Shown here one piece after another: positions 33,236-34,836 of a DNA stretch of 34,836 nucleotides. Each line of letters starts with the position of its first letter. Position 1 is the stretch's first letter. The notes beneath the pieces are model-generated. The model saw nothing but the letters and a program-made list of their open reading frames with translations. It searched no databases and was not told the origin of the DNA. This stretch comes from CADEGZ01 sp035443705 (GTDB lineage Bacteria > Pseudomonadota > Gammaproteobacteria > UBA6186 > Azoamicaceae): the NCBI GenBank assembly GCA_035443705.1, contig DAORSV010000006.1, positions 1 through 34,836 on the forward strand, in the 5' to 3' direction. The position numbers and the translations under genes are program-made.

Positions 33236-34786
33236 ATGCTGCCACAAGTGCCGATCGGCGTCAGCGATTTTAGAGAAATCATCGAAACAAGAGACTCCAC
33301 AGGCGAGCCGTATTTGTTTGTTGATAAATCCTTACTAATTAAGGATGTGATAGAGGACTTGACAAAAGTAAAGCTTATTACGCGCCCGAGACGATTTGGA
33401 AAAACATTGAATATGTCAATGTTACATCATTTTTTTGCGAAGACTGTGCATAATAAGCCGACAGAACATTTATTTAAAGGCCTAAAGATTGCTGAATATG
33501 CTGAGTGCATGAAACATCAAGGTCAATACCCTATCATATTCTTAAGTCTTAAAGATATTAAAAGTGCCTCTTTTAAATCTGCATATGAGGATTTTTGTAA
33601 ATTATTAAGTCAAGCATACGAGCAACATGAACACTTATTATCTGACTCAAAGCTAACCCAACGTCAAAAAAACCAGTATAACGGCATATTAAATAGGGAT
33701 GCGCCAGAGTCTGATATCAGAAGTGCCTTAAAAGACCTTACTTTTTATTTATATCAAGGTTATGGTGTTAAACCCATCGTGCTGATTGATGAATACGATA
33801 CGCCCATTCAAACGGCTTATGTAAAAAATTATTACGAAGAGATGGTTACTTTAATGAGAGAGTTTTTAGGAGCAGGGCTTAAGGACAATTCTCATTTGGA
33901 TAGAGCAATATTAACAGGTGTTTTGCGGGTATCTAAAGAAAGTATCTTTTCAGGATTAAACAATATTAAAACATATTCGGTACTAAATGATCGATACGGT
34001 GAATATTTTGGTTTTGTGGAAGATGAGGTTAGTCGATTATTAATAAAAACAGCTTTGGATTCTCATATAAATGATGTAAAGGCCTGGTATAATGGTTACC
34101 AAATTGGAGATGCCATTATTTATAATCCTTGGTCAATTGTGAATTATATTCAAGAGAGAGGAAAGCTAAGTTCATATTGGGTTAACACAAGTGACAACGC
34201 ATTAATTAAAGATTTGTGGGTTCATTCAAGTGAACTATTTAAAGGGCAATTTGAATTACTCTTAAAAGATGAACAGATTATAATGCTCATGGATGAACAT
34301 CTCGCACTGAACAATCTAGATAAAAGCGAAATTGCTATCTGGACATTATTGGCGATGTCTGGATATCTTAAAGCTAATTTTATCAAAAACGGAAATAATG
34401 AATCGCTATATTATCTAAAAATACCCAATAAAGAAGTTAAAGATTTGTATAAAAGATTGATTGCTGAGTGGCTATCGGGTGTTAACAATGCAATGGTATT
34501 TAACACCTTCTTAAATAATTTATTGAATGGCGAGATGAAAGATTTTGAAGACGGTTTGCGAAGAATTCTGTTGCAGACATTCAGCGCGCATGATATAAAA
34601 GGTAAAAATTCTGAGAAATTTTATCATGGATTTATGTTAGGGCTTCTTTCTGGCATAGATCAAAATCACTATAAAATTGATTCTAATAAAGAAAGTGGTT
34701 TAGGGCGATATGATATTATTTTAATTCCAAACGATACAAGTAAGCTTGGTATTATTTTAGAAATTAAGAGTATTGATGAAAGGTAA
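33236..34786 (+). CDS. AAA-ATPase-like / PD-(D/E)XK protein (DUF1703 type), C-terminally shortened
   Basis: A 516-residue protein of the family that joins an AAA-ATPase-like domain to a C-terminal PD-(D/E)XK nuclease-like domain. It begins LPQVPIGVSDFREI, then FVDKSLLI, the Walker-A-like RPRRFGKTLN (about 50-59), IFLSLKDI, and Walker B VLIDEYDTPI (about 182-191). WYNGYQIG and IYNPWSIVNYI are typical family features. Near the end GRYDIIL (Asp about 493) and ILEIK (Glu 509, Lys 511) supply the nuclease motif. Only five residues follow the Lys, whereas relatives as I recall continue for some 50-60. The family is often multicopy in host-associated bacteria and its function is unknown. ATG 33236 is preferred over 33152, which overlaps dusB and adds unrelated sequence. 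Confidence 0.85.
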   Translation: MLPQVPIGVSDFREIIETRDSTGEPYLFVDKSLLIKDVIEDLTKVKLITRPRRFGKTLNMSMLHHFFAKTVHNKPTEHLFKGLKIAEYAECMKHQGQYPIIFLSLKDIKSASFKSAYEDFCKLLSQAYEQHEHLLSDSKLTQRQKNQYNGILNRDAPESDIRSALKDLTFYLYQGYGVKPIVLIDEYDTPIQTAYVKNYYEEMVTLMREFLGAGLKDNSHLDRAILTGVLRVSKESIFSGLNNIKTYSVLNDRYGEYFGFVEDEVSRLLIKTALDSHINDVKAWYNGYQIGDAIIYNPWSIVNYIQERGKLSSYWVNTSDNALIKDLWVHSSELFKGQFELLLKDEQIIMLMDEHLALNNLDKSEIAIWTLLAMSGYLKANFIKNGNNESLYYLKIPNKEVKDLYKRLIAEWLSGVNNAMVFNTFLNNLLNGEMKDFEDGLRRILLQTFSAHDIKGKNSEKFYHGFMLGLLSGIDQNHYKIDSNKESGLGRYDIILIPNDTSKLGIILEIKSIDER

Positions 34787-34799
34787 CTGCTCACTCCCT

Positions 34800-34836
34800 T
34801 TAGATAGACTCTCCCACAAGTGCCATTTGAATTGCG
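34800..34836 (-). CDS. Possible C-terminal end of a convergent gene cut by window edge
   Basis: On the minus strand the frame entering from the right edge reads AIQMALVGESI and then TAA at 34800-34802. The sequence looks protein-like, and it would be convergent with the DUF1703-type gene, but 11 codons cannot establish a gene. Confidence 0.25.
   Translation of the reverse strand, partial: AIQMALVGESI

Noticed and set aside
1..34836. tRNA, rRNA, CRISPR arrays, insertion sequences, integrase or attachment sites
   Set aside because: Intergenic gaps are all short and none shows cloverleaf, repeat-spacer or transposase features; nothing supportable was seen.

Overview
The window is about 34.8 kb of AT-rich chromosome from a gammaproteobacterium. 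The housekeeping content (gyrA, tolQRAB-pal-cpoB, dusB-fis, ubiG, argS, gshA, bepA, a DegS-type protease) is typical of that class. Several genes point to an intracellular, Legionellales/Coxiellaceae-like lineage: a small two-helix membrane protein resembling the IcmC/IcmD/DotV group of the Dot/Icm secretion system, a CofE-like ligase, a stand-alone hpnCDE squalene pathway, Sel1 repeats, and a large unknown protein ending in a eukaryote-style CaaX box. The taxonomic placement is inference from gene content; no rRNA gene is present.

Layout. 1-3926 (+): tail of an unidentified gene, a CPBP membrane protease, a secreted DUF3857/transglutaminase-like protein, and an unknown protein made of two copies of a glycine-rich hydrophobic module. 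3958-8668 (-): yaiI, a CofE-like gene, an 831-residue unknown protein interrupted in this assembly by 100 Ns, and a small secreted protein. 8843-11559 (+): an unknown protein, gshA and the Dot/Icm-like protein. 11582-21733 (-): a long, tightly packed run in transcription order argS, Sel1-repeat lipoprotein-sized protein, ubiG, a Gph/MupP-type phosphatase, hpnC, a 46-codon candidate leader, an ABC substrate-binding protein, a DUF4389 protein, hpnD, hpnE, bepA. 21924-30678 (+): gyrA, the complete tolQRAB-pal-cpoB cluster and a glutaryl-CoA-dehydrogenase-like gene. 30691-33169 (-): dusB-fis, then a DegS-type protease. 33236-34786 (+): a DUF1703-type AAA-like/PD-(D/E)XK protein with a shortened C-terminus.

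How the genes work together. The Tol-Pal genes with CpoB, BepA and the DegS-type protease form an envelope-maintenance set. HpnC, HpnD and HpnE together make squalene from farnesyl diphosphate, but no cyclase gene is present here. UbiG makes ubiquinone, and the phosphatase next to it is probably MupP of peptidoglycan recycling, judged by the Pseudomonas-like ubiG/phosphatase linkage near gyrA. The most striking region is 3000-7407: two neighbouring unknown proteins share an unusual basic-CC-(N/S) motif, and the larger ends in CVVS, a canonical farnesylation signal that a bacterium would only use inside a eukaryotic host cell. The N gap inside that gene is flanked by an exact 55-base duplicate and can be closed in frame on paper.

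No rRNA, tRNA, CRISPR array, insertion sequence or integrase was seen. No stretch longer than 300 bases lacks a gene.
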